Assembly: GCA_001179505.1 (NCBI GenBank)
Contig: CDMY01000533.1
Coordinates: 1-23,189 of the forward strand
Direction of reading: 5' to 3'
From: Vitrella brassicaformis
Lineage: Eukaryota > Sar > Vitrellaceae
Length of the DNA stretch: 23,189 nt
Made by a program: the position numbers and the translations under genes. The notes under the pieces were generated by a model. The model made no database searches. It was not told the DNA's origin and saw only the letters and a list, made by a program, of their open reading frames with translations. Shown here piece after piece: positions 1-14,023 of this stretch. Positions within the stretch are counted from its first letter, which is position 1. Every line of letters starts with the position of its first letter.

Positions 1-427
1 AGGTGGAGGGGGTTGGGTGTAGTCCGATACACGCTCGTTCATCCGAAAAGGAGGAGAAACAGCCGAGAAATCACGCCCATTTTTGTCTGTTGGCACGACT
101 GTGTGTTCACTAGCCCAATTCGCGGACGAGCTCCTCAACCCTAGCACAAACGCACCATCCCTCCCTTTTGGGCAGCGAAGTGCGTTTTTCGGGAAGAGGT
201 TCAACCAGACTCACACCAGGCGCTCGTCAAACCCATAACCGACCGACCGACCGACACCGCCTGCCTGCTTGATTCGTCAACACACCTTCCGACCCGAGAG
301 AAGCCTCAAGCCGCCAGCAGAGCTGCTGCATACAGGTGGATGGTGCATACTACACCCCGGCAGCAATTCACGCGTGAATTTGTGTGCTGTCTGTGTGTCC
401 GTCGGGACAATGCGTGTGAACTAGGCC
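1..427 (+). other. 5' flank / putative 5' UTR region
   Basis: No coding sequence is supported here. The stretch contains a short ACCG tetranucleotide run at about 238-255 and lies directly upstream of the first ATG that opens a plausible coding exon at 428. It probably holds the promoter and leader of the next gene, although I see no specific core promoter motif. Confidence 0.4.
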
Positions 428-961
428 ATGTCGGGGGAGACCTCTCCCACGCAGATGAAGGAGGGCCAGGGGACCGCCTTTTTGACGGCTTACAATAGGC
501 TGATTCACCTGGTGCGTGAGATCCAAGCGCTTGTGCCGCAGTTCGACAGCCCCGTCATGGGTTCGGGCGGGTTCCTCAAGCTGATGGATATAGAGGTCAT
601 CCTGGCGGGCGGAAGAACGCGTTGACGGCGTGCTGACGCCGCGGTCAGTGAGGGCCATCAAGACTGGCCTGCAACAGCTTCAAGACCGCATTGCAGCGTC
701 TGAACCAGTGGCAGCAGGCAAGACATCTGAGCAAGCAACGACGTCAGATCCGGTGAGAAAAGGAGCTGGGCGTGGCTGATAGGAAGGGGAGGGAGGGGCA
801 AGAGATCTCTGCCGTAAAAGCCTTCACGCAAGGCACGCAACGCACAGGTCCATCATGGGCATGGCCAGCCCGCCAAGCAACACTCGCACGAGAGCTGCCA
901 ACGCTGTGTGAAGTTACTTCAACATCTGCCACCATCGCTCACTCCAGAACCATCAGAATAA
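428..961 (+). CDS. Small hypothetical protein, three exons
   Basis: I do not recognise this protein. A coding-looking first exon starts at ATG 428 with a helix-prone segment (AFLTAYNRLIHLVREIQALV). A phase-consistent model joins 428-560, 649-752 and 848-961. The donors are GTTCGG and GTGAGA, the acceptors are GGTCAG and GCACAG, and the stop is TAA at 959-961, giving about 116 aa. Exon 2 encodes another helical stretch (RAIKTGLQQLQDRIAASEP) and exon 3 ends in VKLLQHLPPSLTPEPSE. The first intron is the weak point. The first exon runs open to 625, and the next open stretch is in a different frame, so a splice or a frame change must lie between 553 and 649. Two helices suggest a small coiled or helical adaptor. 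Another coding-looking stretch at 1150-1248 could be an alternative 3' end. Function is unknown. Confidence 0.42.
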
Positions 962-1450
962 GCCTGCATGCTGAGCTGAACAAAAGTGAGTAGAGCCTCG
1001 CGCCCCGTGTCCGTCCGCTTCATTGAGCGTGCAGTACGTGGGCGGGCACATGCATGGGTCCGTCCGTTTGTGTGTGTGCGCATGATTTTGAGAGGGAGCT
1101 GTCAGGCCGCCTCGACGCTCCCTCTGCCCTTGTCTCTCGCCAAGGGTCAGCGGGGAAGCAGCCATCTGTCGCCCAGCAGCGCGTTGTCACAGCAGCGACA
1201 GCACACACCCGTGCTGGTCAACCGTTCCTGCAACAGCTGATGCATTGATTGGCGCCCAGCCGTCAGAGGGATACCGACGATGGACTCACAGGCGAGACAG
1301 TGAGTGGGGTCAGGGGGCGGCCGCCGCCGGCCAGTACGGCCAGTATGGAGACGGAAGAGGGAAGTGCGAGGGAAGGGTGCATATGTCATCTTCACGGCAG
1401 CTTCTCGCTGGATTGTGAGAGCGTTTGAATGAAGAGGCAGCATGAGACAA

Positions 1451-1469
1451 ACTGACTGACTGACTGACT
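1451..1469. repeat. ACTG tetranucleotide microsatellite
   Basis: Nearly five tandem copies of ACTG lie in the spacer downstream of the first gene. Confidence 0.85.
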
Positions 1470-1589
1470 AACAGACGCACACACAGGAAGGACGGCAGCA
1501 AAGAGAGAGAGAGAATTTCGTTATGAGGATCAGGCATGACGACATTATTTGTCCCGCCTAGCTGGGTGAGAGAGTTTGTTCACGCAACG

Positions 1590-1615
1590 AAACAGACAGA
1601 CAGACAGACAGACAG
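1590..1615. repeat. CAGA tetranucleotide microsatellite
   Basis: About six tandem CAGA units lie in the convergent spacer. Confidence 0.85.
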
Positions 1616-2069
1616 TGCGTGTATGTGCGTATGTGCGTCCGCCGACCCATCGGCCCATCCATCCATTCATGTGGTAATGCATGATGAGCAAGACACACAT
1701 CCCCATCCCCACCCAAATGTGCAGCAGAAATGCAAGCCTCGGTCCTTGCCCAACAAATGCCACCCACACACACCCACACCCATTCATTGATTTCGCGCGT
1801 TTGTGTGAGGTTGTGTGCCAACCCTCTTCCATGGGTGGAGGGATGTATGCAAGTGCAGTTTGAGAAATCAGTGACTATGGTTGGCACCCGCACCCCCCAA
1901 GAACCTGTATGTAAAAACCTGTTTTGGCGAGGTCGGTGAGGAAGGTCAAGGGCCTGTAGCCCTCATTCTCATTGAGCATCCGTCCATACGACACGATTTC
2001 TTTTGTTCGCAGACACAAAGACGAAGACTCAAAGGCCGACAGACGGAGACACACATCGTTTTTATGCAT

Positions 2070-4948
<2,879 letters not shown>

Positions 4949-5227
4949 GGCAACAAATGTCGCGGAGAGTGAGAGTTCCCTTTCCTTTGTGCACACAAAT
5001 ACGCAATGTACCTCTCTTGGCGGAAGAGCCGACTTTTTCGAGGCCAGAGGCGGAGGCCCCGGCAGCAAAATTGTGTCTGCCCCCCCACCCCCCCCACACA
5101 CATACACGCGTGCAACCAGGCACCCCTTTTAGAGACCCTGCCCACCAAAGTGATACCGCGCGATCTTGATTGCGGATCCGGTGTCGCTGCCGAAATGCAG
5201 AAGAGACTATGAAACGAATCAAACGAG
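4949..5227 (-). promoter_or_regulatory. Spacer between kinase stop and ankyrin start
   Basis: This 279-nt gap lies between two head-to-tail minus-strand genes and must contain the kinase 3' end and the ankyrin gene promoter. It carries a C-rich run at about 5080-5094 (G-rich on the sense strand) followed by CA repeats. No recognisable core promoter motif is visible. Confidence 0.4.
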
Positions 5228-6804
<1,577 letters not shown>

Positions 6805-7079
6805 GGTGACTTGGGGAGGTTCGGTCAGACAACCGAGTTCGATGGGATTTTTCCCCCAAACGTATAGACCGTAGAGGCGAGTGTCGAAAGCGAGTGTCGG
6901 AGGCAGTATCTATTAAAACCGGAAAGAAAGAGGCGAGTGTCAAAAGCGGCTCGAGCTTGCACCCGCCCCCAGCGCCCCCCGCGCTCAACTTGGAGGGGAG
7001 AGCGAACGACAAGGACACTGGACACACGTTCTACCATCGGCGTGCCCTAAAGACGACCGAACGCAACCCGCCCCGTATA
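6805..7079. promoter_or_regulatory. Divergent promoter region of kinase and ankyrin-calpain genes
   Basis: The two start codons face away from each other across 275 nt, so both promoters and 5' UTRs must lie here. A GGCGAGTGTC-type element occurs at about 6876-6886 and 6932-6942, with a third related GCGAGTGTCGG at about 6890-6900. These could be regulatory. An ATG at 6894 is in frame with the calpain start at 7080 and open throughout, so an N-terminally extended product is possible. Confidence 0.5.
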
Positions 7080-10000
7080 ATGTCGAGCGAGGGAATTGAA
7101 GCTGCAGATCTCATATTGGGCTACGTGCTGGAGATATCGGACAAGGGTGGCGTGACTGTCTCGTTTGCTGAGGCTACCAAGAAGTGTCTCATCGGCTACC
7201 AGGACAGGCCGGACCAGCGAAATGACTTGCGTCAGCTCATTGACACGGCTGTCATCCATGGTAATCGGAGTCTGCTTCATTGGGCAGTGAGAATGGGCCG
7301 AGGAGAAGTCGTTTCTGCCTTGTTGTCCTTCGACCTCAAGCACCACATCGCCAAACAAGATGACGTGAGCGACGGAAGCGCATTGAGGGGTTGTTATCAT
7401 TTGTTTCCCCTGTTTCCAGGTTTTCAAGACCCCGCTGCACACAGTCGCTCAGACGGGTGATATGATAGTGGCGCCTCTTGTCGTCAGTGCTGCTGATCCA
7501 TCCACACTGACGATCAGAGACAAAGCTGGACAAAACTGTGTACACTGTGCTGCCGTCTATCGTCAACCGGCACTGGTCAGGAGCCTCGCCGAGGCTGCAA
7601 AGCTCAACACCGATGTTACCCTGATGGAAGACGAGGTCGAAACAAGAGAAGTGTTTTGTACCGATGTGATATTATTCTTCTGTTTTGCACCGGAGTGATG
7701 GCCACAGGACGGGTTCACTCCCCTGCACTTGTCTATCTTTTATGACTGCATCGAGATCACGCGCCTGCTCGCCGATCCGCGGACCATCATCCACAAAGGC
7801 GGCGTGGGGCTGAGCGCACTCCACTACGGATGTGCAAAGGGTAAATGGAGTCACGTCAATGTCATGCTCAATGCTGCTGCACTGGGCAGTGCAAATACAG
7901 CAATCGCAACTGTTGACGAGGTGAACAAGATACTTGTTGTGAATAGGTTGCGACATAAGCTTCCCTTACCCTGATACAGATTGGACGCACCGTTCTGGCA
8001 AGTGCAATATGTGCTTCCTTTGCTTATGCTGGTGGCAAAGATACTGTGCTTCGTATGGTCGGCCTACTTCACGAGAAGAAGGCATCACATGTCATTACTG
8101 CAAGAGACAGAGTGAGGAAGACGTACGGAGTGGAGAGTTTACCGACCACCTTCCTCTCCGTGTTGAATTTGTGTCAGGATGGGCGCATCGCGTTACATCA
8201 CGCTGCTAAAGCAGCAAGTCGTGACATCGTTTCGGCATTATGCTCGAGCGAGGACGTCAAATGCCAAGACACAATATGGGTCTGTCCGTGGGTCGACACA
8301 TGATAGTATGATGATACAAGACATTATACGCATGTTGCTTATCTTTGCAGAAGCAAACGCCCCTACACCAAGCTGCTGCCTTCGGCAATCTGTCAGGGCT
8401 GGACGAGCTGCTGAAAATTGTCGACAGAGACGCACTACTGCTGCGAGACAGTGTAAGCACGCTGATACACGCAACGATCACAAACAACCGGTTTTCCTGC
8501 ATTTCAAGCTCAGGCCAGTCGGACGGCTCTTCATCTGGCTGCGGAGTGCGGGAGAAATGAATGCATCAGGATGCTGGTGAAGGCTTCGGAAGAAAAAGCA
8601 TGCCCCCAGCTGCTGGATGCTGTGGACGAAGTAAGTGAACAGAGAATTACTCGACGGTATCGCTGGTACACATTGACGTATTTAGGACGGCTTGCTGCCT
8701 CTACACATCGCCATCGGATGCGATGAAGTCGAAGACCGCGTGGTCGCGTCTTTGGCCTCCAAGGAGCGAGTCCAATGTTCAAGGAAGGTACAGCAATCAC
8801 GACAACAAGAAAACACATTTGTCATGCAACCCCCTTCTTGAGATGGCTCACAGGATGGACAAAAGGCCTACCATCTGGCGGTTTCAAGAGAGCGAGTCAC
8901 AATTATGCAGATCTTTCTCTCGAGATTTGGAGGAGACGCTCTTCAAGCCAAGGATAACGTGAGAATTGCGCATCTCTGCCCGTGGATATGTGTCCGGTTA
9001 TACCTCTGCACAGAGGGCGGACACCCCATGATCTGTGCCGTGAGAAATCTGACGTCAACATGAAACGGCTGCTTTCGTCTTGGTTGCAAGCCGAAGTGAT
9101 GTCCATCATGCAGCCTATATCCGATGGATATGGCCTGAAAGCGATCCCGCAGTTCGCTTCCATTGGCGTTCCCCTTGACAAAAAGCACTTTTACGCCAGG
9201 TGGGCATGACAGGCGACGGATGAGAATCGGGAAGGGAAATGGACCCACTCACCTGCGCTACTTGTGTTGTGTGTTGCGGCAGCTAGCGCGAGCACTGGAG
9301 GTGACGGATCCAGAAGCCGGCTTGATCCTGAAGGGGCGGCCAATCACAGCTGCTGATCAAGAATTGAAAAAAGAGAGGGAGGACAAGGCTTTCAGAATCC
9401 AAAAGCTTCTTGAGGAGGCGCCTGTCTCTCCGCAGGTGGAAGCTGGCTTTGTCGTCGTCCCAAGCTGGTTGCGCAAGCCGAAGACGGAGAAGGAGATACT
9501 TGAAGCGGGGGCTGCGATCAGCGGGCACTCGTTCCCTCTCTGGCAAGAGAAGGATTCAGACCTGCTTGTGAAGCACCACAGCCGCTCACAATTGTACGAG
9601 GACCCGACAGGAATTTTCTCTTTGAGCACCCGCCAGAAGGAGGTTTTTGCAGTGGGGCTGGACCAGTTTCGGCGTTTCCCCGAAGCGTTCCATCCCGATG
9701 TGGAGAAATGGAAAGCTTTCCCTAAGACTCAGGACTCGATCAGTGGTGACAAGCAATGCTGTATGGCGAAGGAGTCTTTTTCCAGCGACTGCGTCAAGCA
9801 GGGACGCCTGGGCGACTGTGCTTTCCTCAATTCGCTGGCTGCGCTGGCTTATTGGGAAGAAAAGACCGGCGTGCCCTTCCTCAGGAAGTCTATCTACCCA
9901 AAAGAAAAGGCTGCCGACACCGAGATGCCAGTGATAAGTCCCGAGGGGAAGTACATATGCCGATTGTATTTCAATGGGGGAGCTCGCAAAGTTGTCATCG

Positions 10001-12257
10001 ACGACCTCATTCCGACGCTGACCAACAGGCCTGAAGTGCGACTCACCGGAGCCTCAGTCATTCCTGGAGAGACATGGGTTATCAAATATGCTATTTAAAA
10101 TTCCTTCTAGCCCAAAGACCTTCCTTCTTTTCTTCCTTCTTTTTCAGGTTACCGTCATTGAGAAGGTGGCAGATACCAACGTTCGCACTTCATTTTGTCC
10201 TGCTTGACGTCTCTCGTCAGGCATATGCCAAGACGATGGGTGGATACGATGCGATTCAAGGCTCATTTGCTCCAGACAATCTGTACATGATCTCTGGATG
10301 GAGCTCGGAAAAGATCGAACTCGACGAAGTCCGCTCCAAGAGCAAAGACATAGGCCACCTGTGGGAGTTCATCTACCCGCAGCTGCGCGATCGAAAGGCA
10401 GTAGCCTGTCTTGGAACGCGCAAAGAAGATGGAGGAACGGAGACGAGGAGCAAAAAGACAGGTAGCCCAAATGATCCCGAAGTGCTCTTACCTTAAGGAA
10501 ACCATCGTGCCATATATATGCAGGGCTTGTGAGTTGTCATGCATACTCAGTGCTTGAAGCGGCCGAAGCAGGGGGGCATCGACTGCTGTTCATTCGAAAT
10601 CCATGGCGTGAAGACCGCTGGAAAGGCCGGTTCTCACCACGTTGTACCGAGTCATGGACGGCGAGCATGAGGAGACAGCTCAATTATGACCCCGAAGCGG
10701 TGCTGAGACGCAAGCTGTATCGTTCTCGTTGATTGTCTATTTGCCTGTTGAAACAGGTAGCGCCTCGTGAATCGGATGACGAGTCAATACCTGCGGATCG
10801 GAAGAGATCGGATGGGCGGTTCTGGATGGAGTTTCATGAAGTCGCAGAGAATTTTGAGGTAGGAACTTACGACACCACACAAGCAACAAAATGACGAATC
10901 TAACGATGTTATGTGCCTATTTGATGGGTGTATCGGATGGAACGCAGTCGCTTTATATAGCATATGATCCTTCTCGCTTCGCTCATCGAGTTGAAAAACA
11001 CTCACGGTTCGGAGCAAATTATGGTTAGGAGCAAATTATGTGCAGCGCTTTCCTTCCGTGTCGCCTTTACACCAGGTTCAATGTGACTGGACAAGAAGCG
11101 TTTGTGAGCAGTGCAAGGAAAATCTCAGCATTTAGCCCGCAATTCGTCCTCGAATTCCATCCCTCCAGCACTGACCTGGCGACTGAGCAAGTGGAAGTGT
11201 GGATCCAGGTAGAAAAAGTGTCCTTCGCCCGCCATTGATTTCTGACCTTTTCTCTGTCGTCTCAGCTGTATCGGCACGTCACGGCCTCAAAAAATGTGAA
11301 GGACGCCAAAGAAAAGAAAATTGGTATCACAACGCAGGTGTACGAGGGTGCCGATAGAGTGCTATCCTGCAACGAGCGGGCCCATGTGCTGAATGAGTCC
11401 GATCGTCGAAAGAAGAATACGACGTTAAACTACTGTTCGGATTCAATGATGCGGCTTGACAAGTGGAAGCTCAGGTGGTGGAAAACTGAGGGACTAAAAC
11501 AGCGCTCAAGTGAAGATGTCCACCTCAAATACAACGTCGTCGTCGGACAAATGAACAGAAAGGTCAGAGCCTCCACGACTGTCTCGGACTCCCATGACCT
11601 CGTCCTTGTCGTATCAGGAGGACTTTAACTTCACCCTGTCAGTCTTCTCCAATGTCAAGGTCACCCTCAAGGAATTGCCACCTGTCATTCCGGAGGGATG
11701 GGTATCACAGTACCACGATGGAGAATGGACGCCGGAGACAGCAGGTGTGGAGGCCCAAACAAGGATTGGAACAATCATGGAAAGAATGAATTGAATGCGA
11801 CTTCCCAGGAGGGCAGCGCTACTATTCCTCGTTTGTCACGAACCCGAAGTATACTGTGTACTGTGTAGAGACTGTCGAATCAGTCATTCTACTAGAGTCT
11901 CATCAGGTGGGAGAAATATACACGCTCGAACATCACCAGAAGGGGATGTCCAGAGAACTCGCAATTGATATTTTCAGGAATATACGGTGGGGCTCTACAT
12001 CAACAATGAGCAGCGCTGCAGAAAAAGTTTTAATCCAAATTCGATGATGCTCACTAATGTCAAACTAGCGGTGATAGACAACAGATTTGCCACTGACGGA
12101 CTTTCATGCTTCAGTTCTCGGTCTTCTGTCGCAGGCTGGTGAAACAACTATCATTGTTTCAACCTTTGATCCGGGGTGTATTGGCAAGTATCGTCTGAGC
12201 ATTCACACCCCTCCAATGAAGGGGGATACGGTCTATCCTGCTGTCAAGCGGGTCTAA
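7080..12257 (+). CDS. Ankyrin-calpain fusion protease with two C2L domains, 21 exons, about 1211 aa
   Basis: Cytosolic papain-fold Cys protease with an ankyrin N-terminus. Exons: 7080-7364, 7420-7635, 7708-7920, 7980-8111, 8178-8279, 8351-8452, 8514-8630, 8686-8787, 8854-8958, 9016-9039, 9283-10077, 10148-10165, 10221-10461, 10524-10699, 10757-10858, 11029-11208, 11266-11562, 11618-11744, 11809-11906, 11978-12058, 12135-12257. Residues 1 to about 490 carry ankyrin units (SLLHWAVRMGRGE, KTPLHTVAQTGD, FTPLHLSIFYD, KQTPLHQAAAFGN, RTALHLAAECGRN, LLPLHIAIGCD). The CysPc domain follows: QGRLGDCAFL (Cys about 645), VTVIEKAYAK, SCHAYSVLE (His about 823), IRNPW (Asn about 843), DGRFWMEF. Two C2L-type beta domains follow (EDFNFTLSVFSN; NPKYTVYCVE to STFDPGCIGKYRLSIH). 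Two C2L domains after CysPc are typical of the PalB/calpain-7 type, which carries MIT rather than ankyrin repeats. No EF-hands are seen. Joins 8958-9283 are least certain. Phase holds if the 24-nt exon is real. Confidence 0.83.
11011..11040 (+). repeat. 13-bp tandem repeat at a 3' splice site
   Basis: GGAGCAAATTATG occurs at 11011-11023 and 11028-11040. The second copy overlaps the acceptor TTAG that I use for the exon starting at 11029, so the first half of this exon edge is duplicated in the intron end. Confidence 0.7.
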
Positions 12258-12579
12258 CAGTGGAGACACACGCTACCTGTCTTTTGCTCGTCTTGTGGAG
12301 TGAACAGCAGGTGGTCGATTTGTGAGCGGTCTGAGGCAGGCCGATGGAAAGCAGACATCAGCAGTACACAAAGCAAATAAGGGCATAATTATGCTTGGGT
12401 GTCGAGTTAGACCAATCATTTGTCTTTTCTATCCGAGTTTCTGTGTCTTATCGAATAATTTATGGTGTAAGACGGAATGACCCAGCCACAAAGGCCAACC
12501 ACAAGGAATAATCATGGTTGTCAACCACCCTCGCGAAGGTGCACCGAGCAGTCATCCTCATCGCCAGCACGAAGGAAGG

Positions 12580-12682
12580 AAGTTGAAGTCAGGTGGTGGA
12601 ATACTGGGGGACCGAAGCAGCGCTCAAGGGAGGTGGACAAACAAATGTGCAGAAAGGTCAGAGCCTCCACGACGACTGTCTT
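12580..12682 (+). pseudogene. Partial diverged duplicate of calpain exon 17 and its intron
   Basis: The segment shares long near-identical blocks with 11461-11590: GGTGGTGGAA, CAGCGCTCAAG, and AGAAAGGTCAGAGCCTCCACGA followed by CTGTCT. The last block spans the exon end AGAAAG and the start of the GTCAGAG intron in the parent copy, so the duplication was of genomic DNA and not of spliced RNA. Roughly 35 nt that encode the parental VHLKYNVV segment are missing here. It has no promoter or start of its own. Confidence 0.7.
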
Positions 12683-12730
12683 GGTGAGAATCCACGACGA
12701 CTGTCTTGGATCGATTCTCACCAAGACAGT
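12666..12730. repeat. Direct repeat plus perfect 18-bp inverted repeat
   Basis: TCCACGACGACTGTCTTGG is present at 12666-12684 and again at 12691-12709. ACTGTCTTGGTGAGAATC at 12675-12692 is the exact reverse complement of 12713-12730, so the region can form an 18-bp stem with a 20-nt loop. Confidence 0.85.
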
Positions 12731-13179
12731 GAGTGAGTCGGTGAATGAGATTGACTGCTTCTCCGCTCTTTCATTCCATGTCTCTAGGACTCACGCCATC
12801 ATATCGGCCCATCTAGACACCCAGTGTGAGCACTGCTGTCATACTTATCCAAAGTTGTGAAAGGGACCATCTTTATCGGCTCGCTTACATTCACAGCTCG
12901 AGACACAAGTGTGAAAACGCCAATCCGATGCACGCTGGATGTGTTAACAGCCAGAGATATTTATTGTGAGCTACAGCTCGGGGCATAGAACGACATCATT
13001 CATCTGAATGAATGGCTGGAGTGCCCTTGTCGACCTGTCCAATAAAGGTCGGCACCAAGACACGGACCAAATAGAAAATGACTGTTAGCCCGACGGTCTC
13101 CCTTCGCTGAAAAGTACAGGGGATTGATCCTTGAGACATTCGTGCAGCACATGAATCAGGTGAGGCGATCATGATTGGA

Positions 13180-14023
13180 TCAGCTTGCACACGCGTGTCT
13201 CATCCATGTGTGTGTATTGCTCACGAGGCACAGAAAACAAAAACGGAAAAACCACGCAATAAAAACCCATACACACACGAACGCAAAGAGAGAGAGACCG
13301 CGCAACAACAATAGGGTCAGGGCACAGCCAATTTTCAGCTTTCCCCTGTAGTACCGGGCCAGCCAGCTCCTCTCCCACACCGCTAGCTCCCTCTGGGCCC
13401 GCTCCATCGAACGAACGGTCTCCTCCAACTCCCGCACTCTCTTTCGGAGCGACTCGACTGTTTCTGGCTCGTCCTTGCGCTCCTCTGCTGATGAAGCACG
13501 CAAAACGTACGCACACACACAAAAGACACGAATGTTCGCGTGCCGTTGCCCAGCTGCCAGCCGGTTCGTGTGCGCACCGTGAGGGAGGCCGTGCTCTCGG
13601 ACCTTCTGCAGCCATTCCTCGTCTGATGGCGAAAAGGTCAACCAGAAATCAATGAAACGCTGCGTTAATCCCGCTGTGCCCAGCCAGCCTTGGTCGAGTT
13701 CGGGATCACTTACGTTTGGCAATCAGCCTCTCCCGCTCCTTCTGGCGCCTTGCGACCTCCTTCTCTAAGTAAGGCCGTAACTCAGTGAGGACGAACTTGG
13801 ACGGGTTCGGAAAGTCGATGTGGAGCGTGTCCAGTTCGTTTTGAAACCACTTCAGATTTTTGTCACTGACAGCTAAGTCCTCGTCGAGCTCTTTCTTGCG
13901 AGCGGCGATAACCGTCTCCTGCACTCACTCACAGACAGAGCCCAGGTGACCAGCAGTCCCCTCCTGGTGCCAGAGTGTTTCTGTGTACCAGCTGTTGATC
14001 TTCCTCTGACTTGCCGCCTGCTG
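13180..14023 (-). CDS. Coiled-coil protein with C-terminal membrane segment (5' end incomplete)
   Basis: Family not recognised. Phase-consistent exons (complement) are about 13989-14023, 13714-13918, 13578-13622 and 13180-13487. The first of these reads GGKSEEDQQL and its upstream edge is unsure. The start codon lies in an exon further upstream that I cannot place. One candidate is the ATG near 14371. The product is highly charged and helical: ETVIAARKKELDEDLAV, YLEKEVARRQKERERLIAK, EEWLQKVREHG, then a heptad-like region ETVESLRKRVRELEETVRSM. It ends with a long hydrophobic stretch (from about KIGCALTLLLLRG through FVCVWVFIAWFFRFCFLCL) and a short tail to the stop at 13180. That layout fits a tail-anchored membrane protein with a cytosolic coiled coil, such as a tether or trafficking factor. 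This is inference only. Part of the hydrophobic end is GT-rich and could be an unrecognised intron. Confidence 0.55.

Larger units (their letters stand above)
962..2069. other. Convergent intergenic spacer with microsatellites
   Basis: This spacer lies between the 3' ends of a plus-strand and a minus-strand gene. It holds an ACTG run (about 1451-1469), a GA run (about 1503-1514), a CAGA run (about 1590-1615) and CA/CCCA-rich stretches (about 1690-1790). Open frames here are repetitive in composition (Thr/His/Pro or Cys/Val rich) and show no domain, so I call none as genes. The stretch at 1150-1248 is coding-like and may belong to the 3' end of the upstream gene. Confidence 0.5.
12258..13179. 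other. Spacer with decayed calpain-gene fragment
   Basis: No intact gene is supported between the calpain stop and the next gene's stop. The part at about 12580-12682 resembles the calpain exon/intron at 11461-11590 but lacks about 35 nt of the middle. A direct repeat and an inverted repeat follow it (12666-12730). An open frame 12477-12860 crosses this area but its composition follows the repeats, and I see no domain in it. Confidence 0.6.

Noticed and set aside
1536-1893. Several His/Thr/Pro or Cys/Val-rich open frames on both strands
   Set aside because: Composition follows CA/CCCA and CAGA microsatellites. No domain or splice context supports them.
11580-11628. Apparent frameshift in the calpain C2L region
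   Set aside because: A 55-nt intron (11563-11617, GTCAGA to ATCAG) restores the frame and gives the expected KYNVVVGQMNRKEDFNFTL-type join.
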